From: Odiellus spinosus
Lineage: Eukaryota; Arthropoda; Arachnida; Opiliones; Phalangiidae
Direction: 5' to 3'
Assembly (NCBI GenBank): GCA_963920705.1
Contig: CAWUCO010000219.1
Location: 1,488,001 to 1,552,000, forward strand
DNA length: 64,000 nt
Program-made: the position numbers and the translations under genes
Notes under the pieces: model-generated
The model's database searches: none
Seen by the model: the letters and a program-made list of their open reading frames with translations, nothing else
What the model was told of the DNA's origin: nothing
Shown here: piece after piece, positions 25,851-39,340 of the stretch
How the letters are laid out: each line of letters begins with the position of its first letter
Numbering within the stretch: position 1 is the stretch's first letter

Positions 25851-28800
25851 GGAAAATTTTTGGATCTATACTTGGAAAATTTGTGGATCTATACTTGGAA
25901 AATTTGTGGATCTCTACTTGGAAAATTTGTGGATCTGTACTTGGAAAATTTGTAAATCTATACTTGGAAAATTTGTAAATCTATACTTGAAAAATTTTTA
26001 AATCTATTTTTGGAAAATTTGTAAATCTATACTTGGAAAATTTGTAAATCTATTTTTGGAAAATTTGTGAATCTATACTTGGAAAATTTGTGGATCTATA
26101 CTTGGAAAATTTGTGGATCTATTTTTGGAAAATTTGTAAATCTATACTTGGAAAATTTGTAAATCTATACTTGGAGAATTTTTAAATCTATACTTGGAAA
26201 ATTTGTAAATCTATACTTGGAAAATTTGTTAATCTATACTTGGAAAATTTGTGGTTCTCTACTTGGAATATTTGTGGATCTATAATTGTAAAATTTGTGG
26301 ATCTATTTTTGGAAAATTTATGGATCTATTTTTGGAAAATTTGTAAATCTATAATTGGAAAATTCGTAAATCTATACTTGGAGAATTTGTGGATCTGTAC
26401 TTGGAAAATTTGTGGATCTCTGCTTGGAAAATTTGTGGATCTATACTTGTAAAATTTGTGGATCTATACTTGGAAAATTTATGGATCTATTTTTGGAAAA
26501 TTTGTAAATCTATACTTGGAAAATTCGTAAATCTATACTTGGAGAATTTGTAAATCTATGCTTGAAAAATTTGTAAATCTATACTTGGAAAATTTGTAAA
26601 TCTATACTTGGAAAATTTGTAAATCTATACTTGGAAAATTTGTAAATCTATACTTGGAAAATTTGTAAATCTATACTTGGAAAATTTTTGGATCTATACT
26701 TGGAAAATTTGTGGTTATCTACTTGGAAAATTTGTGGATCTCTACTTGGAAAATTTGTGGATCTCTACTTGGAAAATTTGTGGATCTCTACTTGGAAAAT
26801 TTATGGATCTCTACTTGGAAAAATTGTGGATCTCTACTTGGAAAATTTGTGGATCTGTACTTGTAATATTTGTGGATCTGTACTTGTAAAATTTGTGGAT
26901 CTATATTTGGAAAATTTGTGGATCTATTTTTGGAAAATTTGTAAATCTATACTTGGAAAATTTGTAAATCTATACTTGAAAAATTTGTAAATCTATACTT
27001 GGAAAATTTGTAAATCTATACTTGGAAAATTTGTAAATCTATACTTGGAAAATTTGTAAATTCATACTTGGAAAATTTGTAAATCTATACTTGGAAAATT
27101 TTTGGATCTATACTTGGAAAATTTGTGGATCTATACTTGGAAAATTTGTGGATCTCTACTTGGAAAATTTGTCGATCTCTAATTGTAAAATTTGTGGATC
27201 TCTACTTGGAAATATTGATGATCTCTACTTGGAAAATTTGTGGATCTCTACTTGTAAATTTGTGGATCTGTACTTGGAAAATTTGTGGATCTGTACTTGG
27301 AAAATTTGTGGATCTGTACTTGGAAAATTTGTGGATCTCTACTTGTAAAATTTGTGGATCTCTACTTGTAAAATTTGTGGATCTGTACTGGGAAAATTTG
27401 TAAATCTATACTTGGAAAATATGTAAATCTATACTTGGAAAATTTGTGGATCTATCCTTGGATAATTTTTGGATCTATACTTGGAAACTTTTTGGATCTA
27501 TACTTGGAAAATTTGTGAATCTATACTTGGAAAATTTGTGGATCTCTACTTGGGAAATTTGTGGATCTCTACTTGGAAAATTTGTGGATCTCTACTTGGA
27601 AAATTTGTGGATCTATACTTGTAAAATTTGTGGATCTATTTTTGGAAATTTTATGGATCTATTTTTGGAAAATTTGTAAATCTATAATTGGAAAATTCGT
27701 AAATCTATACTTGGAGAATTTGTGGATCTGTACTTGGAAAATTTGTGGATCTATACTTGTAAAATTTGTGGATCTATACTTGGAAAATTTATGGATCTAT
27801 TTTTGGAAAATTTGTAAATCTATACTTGGAAAATTCGTAAATCTATACTTGGAGAATTTGTAAATCTATGCTTGAAAAATTTGTAAATCTATACTTGGAA
27901 AATTTGTAAATCTATTCTTGGAAAATTTGTAAATCTATACTTGGAAAATTTGTTAATCTATACTTGGAAAATTTGTGGTTCTCTACTTGGAAAATTTGTG
28001 GATCTCTACTTGGAAAATTTGTGGATCTCTACTTGGAAAATTTGTGGATCTCTACTTGGAAAATTTGTGGATCTCTACTTGGAAAATTTATGGATCTCTA
28101 CTTGGAAAAATTGTGGATCTCTACTTGGAAAATTTGTGGATCTGTACTTGTAATATTTGTGGATCTGTACTTGTAAAATTTGTGGATCTATATTTGGAAA
28201 ATTTGTGGATCTATTTTTGGAAAATTTGTAAATCTATACTTGGAAAATTTGTAAATCTATACTTGAAAAATTTTTAAATCTATACTTGGAAAATTTGTAA
28301 ATCTATGCTTGGAAAATTTGTAAATCTATACTTGGAAAATTTGTAAATTTATACTTGGAAAATTTGTAAATCTATACTTGGAAAATTTTTGGATCTATAC
28401 TTGGAAAATTTGTGGATCTATACTTGGAAAATTTGTGGATCTCTACTTGGAAAATTTGTGGATCTCTAATTGTAAAATTTGTGGATCTCTACTTGGAAAT
28501 ATTGATGATCTCTACTTGGAAAATTTGTGGATATCTACTTGTAAATTTGTGGATTTGTACTTGGAAAATTTGTGGATGTGTACTTGGAAAATTTGTGGAT
28601 CTGTACTTGGAAAATTTGTGGATCTGTACTTGGAAAATTTGTGGATCTCTACTTGTAAAATTTGTGGATCTCTACTTGTAAAATTTGTGGATCTGTACTT
28701 GGAAAATTTGTGGATCTGTACTGGGAAAATTTGTAAATCTATACTTGGAAAATATGTAAATCTATACTTGGAAAATTTGTGGATCTATCCTTGGATAATT

Positions 28801-29315
28801 TTTGGATCTATACTTGGAAAATTTTTGGATCTATACTTGGAAAATTTGTGAATCTATACTTGGAAAATTTGTGGATCTCTACTTGGAAAATTTGTGGATC
28901 TCTACTTGGAAAATTTGTGGATCTCTACTTGGAAAATTTGTGGATCTCTACTTGGAAAATTTGTGGATCTATACTTGGAAAATTTGTGGATCTATACTTG
29001 GAAAATTTGTAAATCTATACTTGGAAAATTTGTAAATCTATACTTGAAAAATTTGTAAATCTATACTTGGAAAATTTGTAAATCTATACTTGGAAAATTT
29101 GTAAATCTATACTTGGAAAATTTGTAAATCTATACTTGGAAAAATTTTTGATCTATACTTGGAAAATTTGTGGATCTATCCTTGGATAATTTTTGGATCT
29201 ATACTTGGAAAATTTGTGGATCTATACTTGGAAAATTTGTGGATCTCTACTTGGAAAATTTGTGGATCTCTACTTGGAAAATTTGTGGATCTCTACTTGG
29301 AAAATTTGTGGATCT
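25330..29315 (+). repeat. 3.9-kb segment, copy 2
   Basis: Second copy of the 18.27-22.19 kb segment. Within it 28378-29300 also matches 21266-22190 and 22989-23910, because the 1,723-bp unit lies between the two large copies. Divergence includes AACTTTTTGGATC near 27486 and GGATGTGTAC near 28575. The copy is immediately preceded by a 575-bp tandem duplicate. Confidence 0.82.
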
Positions 29316-29710
29316 CTACTTGGAAAATTTGTGGATCTATACTTGTAAAATTTGTGGATCTATTTTTGGAAAATTTATGGATCTATTTTTGGAAAATTTG
29401 TAAATCTATAATTGGAAAATTCGTAAATCTATACTTGGAGAATTTGTGGATCTGTACTTGGAAAATTTGTGGATCTATACTTGTAAAATTTGTGGATCTA
29501 TACTTGGAAAATTTATGGATCTATTTTTGGAAAATTTGTAAATCTATACTTGGAAAATTCGTAAATCTATACTTGGAGAATTTGTAAATCTATGCTTGAA
29601 AAATTTGTAAATCTATACTTGGAAAATTTGTAAATCTATTCTTGGAAAATTTGTAAATCTATACTTGGAAAATTTGTAAATCTACACTTGGAAAATTTGT
29701 AAATCTATAC

Positions 29711-32700
29711 TTGGAAAATTTTTGGATCTATACTTGGAAAATTTGTGGTTCTCTACTACTTGTAAATTTGTGGATCTGTACTTGGAAAATTTGTGGATCT
29801 GTACTTGGAAAATTTGTGGATCTGTACTTGGAAAATTTGTGGATCTGTACTTGGAAAATTTGTGGATCTCTACTTGTAAAATTTGTGGATCTGTACTGGG
29901 AAAATTTGTAAATCTATACTTGGAAAATATGTAAATCTATACTTGGAAAATTTGTGGATCTATCCTTGGATAATTTTTGGATCTATACTTGGAAAATTTT
30001 TGGATCTATACTTGGAAAATTTGTGAATCTATACTTGGAAAATTTGTGGATCTCTACTTGGAAAATTTGTGGATCTCTACTTGGAAAATTTGTGGATCTC
30101 TACTTGGAAAATTTGTGGATCTCTACTTGGAAAATTTGTGGATCTATACTTGGAAAATTTGTGGATCTATACTTGGAAAATTTGTAAATCTATACTTGGA
30201 AAATTTGTAAATCTATACTTGAAAAATTTGTAAATCTATACTTGGAAAATATGTAAATCTATACTTGGAAAATTTGTAAATCTATACTTGGAAAATTTGT
30301 AAATCTATACTTGGAAAAATTTTTGATCTATACTTGGAAAATTTGTGGGTCTGTACTTGGAAAATTTGTGGATCTATCCTTGGATATTTTTTGGATCTAT
30401 ACTTGGAAAATTTGTGGATCTATACTTGGAAAATTTGTGGATCTCTACTTGGAAAATTTGTGGATCTCTACTTGGAAAATTTGTGGATCTCTACTTGGAA
30501 AATTTGTGGATCTCTACTTGGAAAAATTGTGGATTTCTACTTGGAAAATTTGTGGATCTGTACTTGTAATATTTGTGGATCTGTACTTGTAAAATTTGTG
30601 GATCTATACTTGGAAAATTTGTGGATCTATTTTTGGAAAATTTGTAAATCTATACTTGGAAAATTTGTAAATCTATACTTGAAAAATTTGTAAATCTATA
30701 CTTGGAAAATTTGTAAATCTATACTTGGAAAATTTGTAAATCTATACTTGGAAAATTTGTCAATCTATACTTGGAAAATTTTTGGATCTATACTTGGAAA
30801 ATTTGTGGATCTATACTTGGAAAATTTGTGGATCTCTACTTGGAAAATTTGTGGATCTATACTTGGAAAATTTGTGGATCTATACTTGTAAAATTTGTGG
30901 ATCTATTTTTGGAAAATTTATGGATCTATTTTTGGAAAATTTGTAAATCTATAATTGGAAAATTTGTAAATCTATACTTGGAGAATTTGTGGATCTGTAC
31001 TTGGAAAATTTGTGGATCTATACTTGTAAAATTTGTGGATCTATACTTGGAAAATTTATGGATCTATTTTTGGAAAATTTGTAAATCTATACTTGGAAAA
31101 TTCGTAAATCTATACTTGGAGAATTTGTAAATCTATGCTTGAAAAATTTGTAAATCTATACTTGGAAAATTTGTAAATCTATTCTTGGAAAATTTGTAAA
31201 TCTATACTTGGAAAATTTGTAAATCTATACTTGGAAAATTTGTAAATCTATACTTGTAAAATTTTTGGATCTATACTTGGAAAATTTGTGGTTCTCTACT
31301 ACTTGTAAATTTGTGGATCTGTACTTGGAAAATTTGTGGATCTGTACTTGGAAAATTTGTGGATCTGTACTTGGAAAATTTGTGGATCTGTACTTGGAAA
31401 ATTTGTGGATCTCTACTTGTAAAATTTGTGGATCTGTACTGGGAAAATTTGTAAATCTATACTTGGAAAATATGTAAATCTATACTTGGAAAATTTGTGG
31501 ATCTATCCTTGGATAATTTTTGGATCTATACTTGGAAAATTTTTGGATCTATACTTGGAAAATTTGTGAATCTATACTTGGAAAATTTGTGGATCTCTAC
31601 TTGGAAAATTTGTGGATCTCTACTTGGAAAATTTGTGGATCTCTACTTGGAAAATTTGTGGATCTCTACTTGGAAAATTTGTGGATCTATACTTGGAAAA
31701 TTTGTGGATCTATACTTGGAAAATTTGTAAATCTATACTTGGAAAATTTGTAAATCTATACTTGAAAAATTTGTAAATCTATACTTGGAAAATTTGTAAT
31801 TCTATACTTGGAAAATTTGTAAATCTATACTTGGAAAATTTGTAAATCTATACTTGGAAAAATTTTTGATCTATACTTGGAAAATTTGTGGGTCTGTACT
31901 TGGAAAATTTGTGGATCTATCCTTGGATAATTTTTTTATCTATACTTGGAAAATTTGTGGATCTATACTTGGAAAATTTGTGGATCTCTACTTGGAAAAT
32001 TTGTGGATCTCTACTTGGAAAATTTGTGGATCTCTACTTGGAAAATTTGTGGATCTCTACTTGGAAAATTTGTGGATCTCTACTTGGAAAATTTGTGGAT
32101 CTCTACTTGGAAAATTTGTGGATCTCTACTTGGAAAAATTGTGGATTTCTACTTGGAAAATTTGTGGATCTGTACTTGTAATATTTGTGGATCTGTACTT
32201 GTAATATTTGTGGATCTGTACTTGTAAAATTTGTGGATCTATACTTGGAAAATTTGTGGATCTATTTTTGGAAAATTTGTAAATCTATACTTGGAAAATT
32301 TGTAAATCTATACTTGAAAAATTTGTAAATCTATACTTGGAAAATTTGTAAATCTATACTTGGAAAATTTGTAAATCTATACTTGGAAAATTTGTCAATC
32401 TATACTTGGAAAATTTTTGGATCTATACTTGGAAAATTTGTGGATCTATACTTGGAAAATTTGTGGATCTCTACTTGGAAAATTTGTGGATCTATACTTG
32501 GAAAATTTGTGGATCTATACTTGTAAAATTTGTGGATCTATTTTTGGAAAATTTATGGATCTATTTTTGGAAAATTTGTAAATCTATAATTGGAAAATTT
32601 GTAAATCTATACTTGGAGAATTTGTGGATCTGTACTTGGAAAATTTGTGGATCTATACTTGTAAAATTTGTGGATCTATACTTGGAAAATTTATGGATCT

Positions 32701-35700
32701 ATTTTTGGAAAATTTGTAAATCTATACTTGGAAAATTCGTAAATCTATACTTGGAGAATTTGTAAATCTATGCTTGAAAAATTTGTAAATCTATACTTGG
32801 AAAATTTGTAAATCTATTCTTGGAAAATTTGTAAATCTATACTTGGAAAATTTGTAAATCTATACTTGGAAAATTTGTAAATCTATACTTGTAAAATTTT
32901 TGGATCTATACTTGGAAAATTTGTGGTTCTCTACTACTTGTAAATTTGTGGATCTGTACTTGGAAAATTTGTGGATCTGTACTTGGAAAATTTGTGGATC
33001 TGTACTTGGAAAATTTGTGGATCTGTACTTGGAAAATTTGTGGATCTCTACTTGTAAAATTTGTGGATCTGTACTGGGAAAATTTGTAAATCTATACTTG
33101 GAAAATATGTAAATCTATACTTGGAAAATTTGTGGATCTATCCTTGGATAATTTTTGGATCTATACTTGGAAAATTTTTGGATCTATACTTGGAAAATTT
33201 GTGAATCTATACTTGGAAAATTTGTGGATCTCTACTTGGAAAATTTGTGGATCTCTACTTGGAAAATTTGTGGATCTCTACTTGGAAAATTTGTGGATCT
33301 CTACTTGGAAAATTTGTGGATCTATACTTGGAAAATTTGTGGATCTATACTTGGAAAATTTGTAAATCTATACTTGGAAAATTTGTAAATCTATACTTGA
33401 AAAATTTTTGATCTATACTTGGAAAATTTGTGGGTCTGTACTTGGAAAATTTGTGGATCTATCCTTGGATAATTTTTGGATCTATACTTGGAAAATTTGT
33501 GGATCTATACTTGGAAAATTTGTGGATCTCTACTTGGAAAATTTGTGGATCTCTACTTGGAAAATTTGTGGATCTCTACTTGGAAAATTTGTGGATCTCT
33601 ACTTGGAAAATTTGTGGATCTCTACTTGGAAAATTTGTGGATCTCTACTTGGAAAATTTGTGGATCTCTACTTGGAAAAATTGTGGATTTCTACTTGGAA
33701 AATTTGTGGATCTGTACTTGTAATATTTGTGGATCTGTACTTGTAAAATTTGTGGATCTATACTTGGAAAATTTGTGGATCTATTTTTGGAAAATTTGTA
33801 AATCTATACTTGGAAAATTTGTAAATCTATACTTGAAAAATTTGTAAATCTATACTTGGAAAATTTGTAAATCTATACTTGGAAAATTTGTAAATCTATA
33901 CTTGGAAAATTTGTCAATCTATACTTGGAAAATTTTTGGATCTATACTTGGAAAATTTGTGGATCTATACTTGGAAAATTTGTGGATCTCTACTTGGAAA
34001 ATTTGTGGATCTATACTTGGAAAATTTGTGGATCTATACTTGTAAAATTTGTGGATCTATTTTTGGAAAATTTATGGATCTATTTTTGGAAAATTTGTAA
34101 ATCTATAATTGGAAAATTCGTAAATCTATACTTGGAGAATTTGTGGATCTGTACTTGGAAAATTTGTGGATCTATACTTGGAAAATTTATGGATCTATTT
34201 TTGGAAAATTTGTAAATCTATACTTGGAAAATTCGTAAATCTATACTTGGAGAATTTGTAAATCTATGCTTGAAAAATTTGTAAATCTATACTTGGAAAA
34301 TTTGTAAATCTATTCTTGGAAAATTTGTAAATCTATACTTGGAAAATTTGTAAATCTATACTTGGAAAATTTGTAAATCTATACTTGGAAAATTTTTGGA
34401 TCTATACTTGGAAAATTTGTGGTTCTCTACTACTTGTAAATTTGTGGATCTGTACTTGGAAAATTTGTGGATCTGTACTTGGAAAATTTGTGGATCTGTA
34501 CTTGGAAAATTTGTGGATCTGTACTTGGAAAATTTGTGGATCTGTACTTGTAAAATTTGTGGATCTCTACTTGTAAAATTTGTGGATCTGTACTGGGAAA
34601 ATTTGTAAATCTATACTTGGAAAATATGTAAATCTATACTTGGAAAATTTGTGGATCTATCCTTGGATAATTTTTGGATCTATACTTGGAAAATTTTTGG
34701 ATCTATACTTGGAAAATTTGTGAATCTATACTTGGAAAATTTGTAGATCTCTACTTGGAAAATTTGTGGATCTCTACTTGGAAAATTTGTGGATCTCTAC
34801 TTGGAAAATTTGTGGATCTCTACTTGGAAAATTTGTGGATCTATACTTGGAAAATTTGTGGATCTATACTTGGAAAATTTGTAAATCTATACTTGGAAAA
34901 TTTGTAAATCTATACTTGAAAAATTTGTAAATCTATACTTGGAAAATTTGTAAATCTATACTTGGAAAATTTGTAAATCTATACTTGGAAAATTTGTAAA
35001 TCTATACTTGGAAAAATTTTTGATCTATACTTGGAAAATTTGTGGGTCTGTACTTGGAAAATTTGTGGATCTATCCTTGGATAATTTTTGGATCTATACT
35101 TGGAAAATTTGTGGATCTATACTTGGAAAATTTGTGGATCTCTACTTGGAAAATTTGTGGATCTCTACTTGGAAAATTTGTGGATCTCTACTTGGAAAAT
35201 TTGTGGATCTCTACTTGGAAAATTTGTGGAGCTCTACTTGGAAAATTTGTGGATCTCTACTTGGAAAATTTGTGGATCTGTACTTGGAAAATTTGTGCAT
35301 CTGTACTTGGAAAATTTGTGGATCTATACTTGAAAAATTTTTAAATCTATTTTTTAAAAATTTGTAAATCTATACTTGGAAAATTTGTAAATCTATTTTT
35401 GGAAAATTTGTGAATCTATACTTGGAAAATTTGTAAATCTATACTTGGAGAATTTTTAAATCTATACTTGGAAAATTTGTAAATCTATACTTGGAAAATC
35501 TGTAAATCTATACTTGGAAAATTTGTAAATCTATACTTGGAAAATTTGTGGATCTATACTTTTAAAATTTGTGGATCTATACTTGGAAAATTTGTGGATC
35601 TATACTTGGAAAATTTGTGGATCTATACTTGGAAAATTTGTGGATATATACTTGGAAAATTTGTGGATCTCTACTTGGAAAATTAGTGGATCTCTACTTG

Positions 35701-38700
35701 GAAAATTTGTGGATCTCTACTTGGAAAATTTGTGGATCTCTACTTGGAAAAATTGTGGATTTCTACTTGGAAAATTTGTGGATCTGTACTTGTAATATTT
35801 GTATATCTGTACTTGTAAAATTTGTGGATCTATACTTGGAAAATTTGTGGATCTATTTTTTGAAAATTTGTGGATCTATACTTGGAAAATTTGTGGATCT
35901 ATTTTTGGAAAATTTGTGGATCTATACTTGTAAAATTTGTGGATCTATACTTGGAAAATTTATGGATCTATTTTTGGAAAATTAGTAAATCTATACTTGG
36001 AAAATTCGTAAATCTATACTTGGAGAATTTGTAAATCTATGCTTGAAAAATTTGTAAATCTATACTTGGAAAATTTGTAAATCTATACTTGAAAAATTTG
36101 TAAATCTATACTTGGAAAATTTGTAAATCTATACTTGGAAAATTTGTAAATCTATACTTGGAAAATTTGTCAATCTATACTTGGAAAATTTTTGGATCTA
36201 TACTTGGAAAATTTGTGGATCTATACTTGGAAAATTTGTGGATCTCTACTTGGAAAATTTGTGGATCTATACTTGGAAAATTTGTGGATCTATACTTGTA
36301 AAATTTGTGGATCTATTTTTGGAAAATTTATGGATCTATTTTTGGAAAATTTGTAAATCTATAATTGGAAAATTCGTAAATCTATACTTGGAGAATTTGT
36401 GGATCTGTACTTGGAAAATTTGTGGATCTATACTTGTAAAATTTGTGGATCTATACTTGGAAAATTTATGGATCTATTTTTGGAAAATTTGTAAATCTAT
36501 ACTTGGAAAATTCGTAAATCTATACTTGGAGAATTTGTAAATCTATGCTTGAAAAATTTGTAAATCTATACTTGGAAAATTTGTAAATCTATTCTTGGAA
36601 AATTTGTAAATCTATACTTGGAAAATTTGTAAATCTATACTTGGAAAATTTGTAAATCTATACTTGGAAAATTTTTGGATCTATACTTGGAAAATTTGTG
36701 GTTCTCTACTACTTGTAAATTTGTGGATCTGTACTTGGAAAATTTGTGGATCTGTACTTGGAAAATTTGTGGATCTGTACTTGGAAAATTTGTGTATCTG
36801 TACTTGGAAAATTTGTGGATCTCTACTTGTAAAATTTGTGGATCTGTACTGGGAAAATTTGTAAATCTATACTTGGAAAATATGTAAATCTATACTTGGA
36901 AAATTTGTGGATCTATCCTTGGATAATTTTTGGATCTATACTTGGAAAATTTTTGGATCTATACTTGGAAAATTTGTGAATCTATACTTGGAAAATTTGT
37001 GGATCTCTACTTGGAAAATTTGTGGATCTCTACTTGGAAAATTTGTGGATCTCTACTTGGAAAATTTGTGGATCTCTACTTGGAAAATTTGTGGATCTAT
37101 ACTTGGAAAATTTGTGGATCTATACTTGGAAAATTTGTAAATCTATACTTGGAAAATTTGTAAATCTATACTTGAAAAATTTGTAAATCTATACTTGGAA
37201 AATTTGTAAATCTATACTTGGAAAATTTGTAAATCTATACTTGGAAAATTTGTAAATCTATACTTGGAAAAATTTTTGATCTATACTTGGAAAATTTGTG
37301 GGTCTGTACTTGGAAAATTTGTGGATCTATCCTTGGATAATTTTTGGATCTATACTTGGAAAATTTGTGGATCTATACTTGGAAAATTTGTGGATCTCTA
37401 CTTGGAAAATTTGTGGATCTCTACTTGGAAAATTTGTGGATCTCTACTTGGAAAATTTGTGGATCTCTACTTGGAAAATTTGTGGAGCTCTACTTGGAAA
37501 ATTTGTGGATCTCTACTTGGAAAATTTGTGGATCTGTACTTGGAAAATTTGTGCATCTGTACTTGGAAAATTTGTGGATCTATACTTGAAAAATTTTTAA
37601 ATCTATTTTTTAAAAATTTGTAAATCTATACTTGGAAAATTTGTAAATCTATTTTTGGAAAATTTGTGAATCTATACTTGGAAAATTTGTAAATCTATAC
37701 TTGGAGAATTTTAAAATCTATACTTGGAAAATTTGTAAATCTATACTTGGAAAATCTGTAAATCTATACTTGGAAAATTTGTAAATCTATACTTGGAAAA
37801 TTTGTGGATCTATACTTTTAAAATTTGTGGATCTATACTTGGAAAATTTGTGGATCTATACTTGGAAAATTTGTGGATCTATACTTGGAAAATTTGTGGA
37901 TATATACTTGGAAAATTTGTGGATCTCTACTTGGAAAATTAGTGGATCTCTACTTGGAAAATTTGTGGATCTCTACTTGGAAAATTTGTGGATCTCTACT
38001 TGGAAAAATTGTGGATTTCTACTTGGAAAAATTTTTGGATCTCTACTTGTAAAATTTGTGGATCTGTACTTGGAAAATTTGTGGATCTGTACTGGGAAAA
38101 TTTGTAAATCTATACTTGGAAAATTTGTAAATCTATACTTGGAAAATTTGTGGATCTATCCTTGGATAATTTGTGAATCTATACTTTTAAAATTTGTGGA
38201 TCTATACTTGGAAAATTTGTGGATCTATACTTGGAAAATTTGTGGATCTATACTTGGAAAATTTGTGGATATATACTTGGAAAATTTGTGGATCTCTACT
38301 TGGAAAATTTGTGGATCTCTACTTGGAAAATTTGTGGATCTCTACTTGGAAAATTTGTGGATCTCTACTTGGAAAATTTGTGGATCTCTACTTGGAAAAA
38401 TTGTGGATTTCTACTTGGAAAATTTGTGGATCTGTACTTGTAATATTTGTGGATCTTTACTTGTAAAATTTGTGGATCTATACTTGGAAAATTTGTGGAT
38501 CTATTTTTGGAAAATTTGTAAATCTATACTTGGAAAATTTGTAAATCTATACTTGAAAAATTTGTAAATCTATACTTGGAAAATTTGTAAATCTATAGTT
38601 GGAAAATTTGTAAATCTATACTTGGAAAATTTGTAAATCTATACTTGGAAAATTTGTAAATCTATACTTGGAAAATTTTTGGATCTATACTTGGAAAATT

Positions 38701-39340
38701 TGTGGATCTATACTTGGAAAATTTGTGGATCTCTACTTGGAAAATTTGTGGATCTCTACTTGGAAAATTTGTGGATCTCTACTTGGAAAATTTGATGATC
38801 TCTACTTAGAAAATTTATGGATCTCTACTAGTAAATTTGTGGATCTGTACCTGGAAAATTTGTGGATCTGTACTTGGAAAATTTGTGGATCTGTAGTTGG
38901 AAAATTTGTGGATCTATACTTGTAAAATTTGTGGATCTATTTTTGGAAAATTTATGGATCTATTTTTGAAAAATTTGTAAATCTATAATTGGAAAATTCG
39001 TAAATCTATACTTGGAGAATTTGTGGATCTGTACTTGGAAAATTTGTGGATCTATACTTGTAAAATTTGTGGATCTATACTTGGAAAATTTATGGATCTA
39101 TTTTTGGAAAATTTGTAAATCTATACTTGGAAAATTCGTAAATCTATACTTGGAGAATTTGTAAATCTATGCTTGAAAAATTTGTAAATCTATACTTGGA
39201 AAATTTGTAAATCTATTCTTGGAAAATTTGTAAATCTATACTTGGAAAATTTGTAAATCTATACTTGGAAAATTTGTAAATCTATACTTGGAAAATTTTT
39301 GGATCTATACTTGGAAAATTTGTGGTTCTCTACTACTTGT
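29711..39340 (+). repeat. 1.5-2.6 kb HOR marked by a 25-bp irregular monomer
   Basis: The string CTCTACTACTTGTAAATTTG starts at 29751, 31294, 32929, 34425, 36704 and 39328. It equals a normal unit with an extra TAC and one A lost, a net gain of 2 bp. Intervals are 1543, 1635, 1496, 2279 and 2624 bp, and most exceed a whole number of monomers by 2 bp, as the irregular unit predicts. Between markers the same modules recur: GGATCTGTAC run, ACTGGGAAAA, TATCCTTGGATAATTT, GGATCTCTAC run, TTTTTGATC, a second GGATCTCTAC run, and AATTCGTAAATC. Unit lengths differ mainly in the number of GGATCTCTAC and AAATCTATAC monomers. Confidence 0.88.
34650..39160 (+). repeat. 2,256-bp tandem duplication
   Basis: Tracts at 34674, 35042, 35088 and 35569 recur at 36930, 37298, 37344 and 37825, each shifted by 2,256 bp. 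The shared set includes GGGTCTGTAC, GGAGCTCTAC, TATTTTTTAAAAATTTG and CTATACTTTTAAAATTTG. The copies diverge near 38030, where the second has a 24-bp unit (GGAAAAATTTTTGGATC). That extra base opens the longest frame in the window, 37827-38567 (246 codons), which is not considered a gene. Confidence 0.85.

Noticed and set aside
29751-29775. CTCTACTACTTG as an insertion-site duplication of a transposon
   Set aside because: Only 2 bp net are gained, no inserted element is present, and six copies share it. An out-of-register exchange explains it better.
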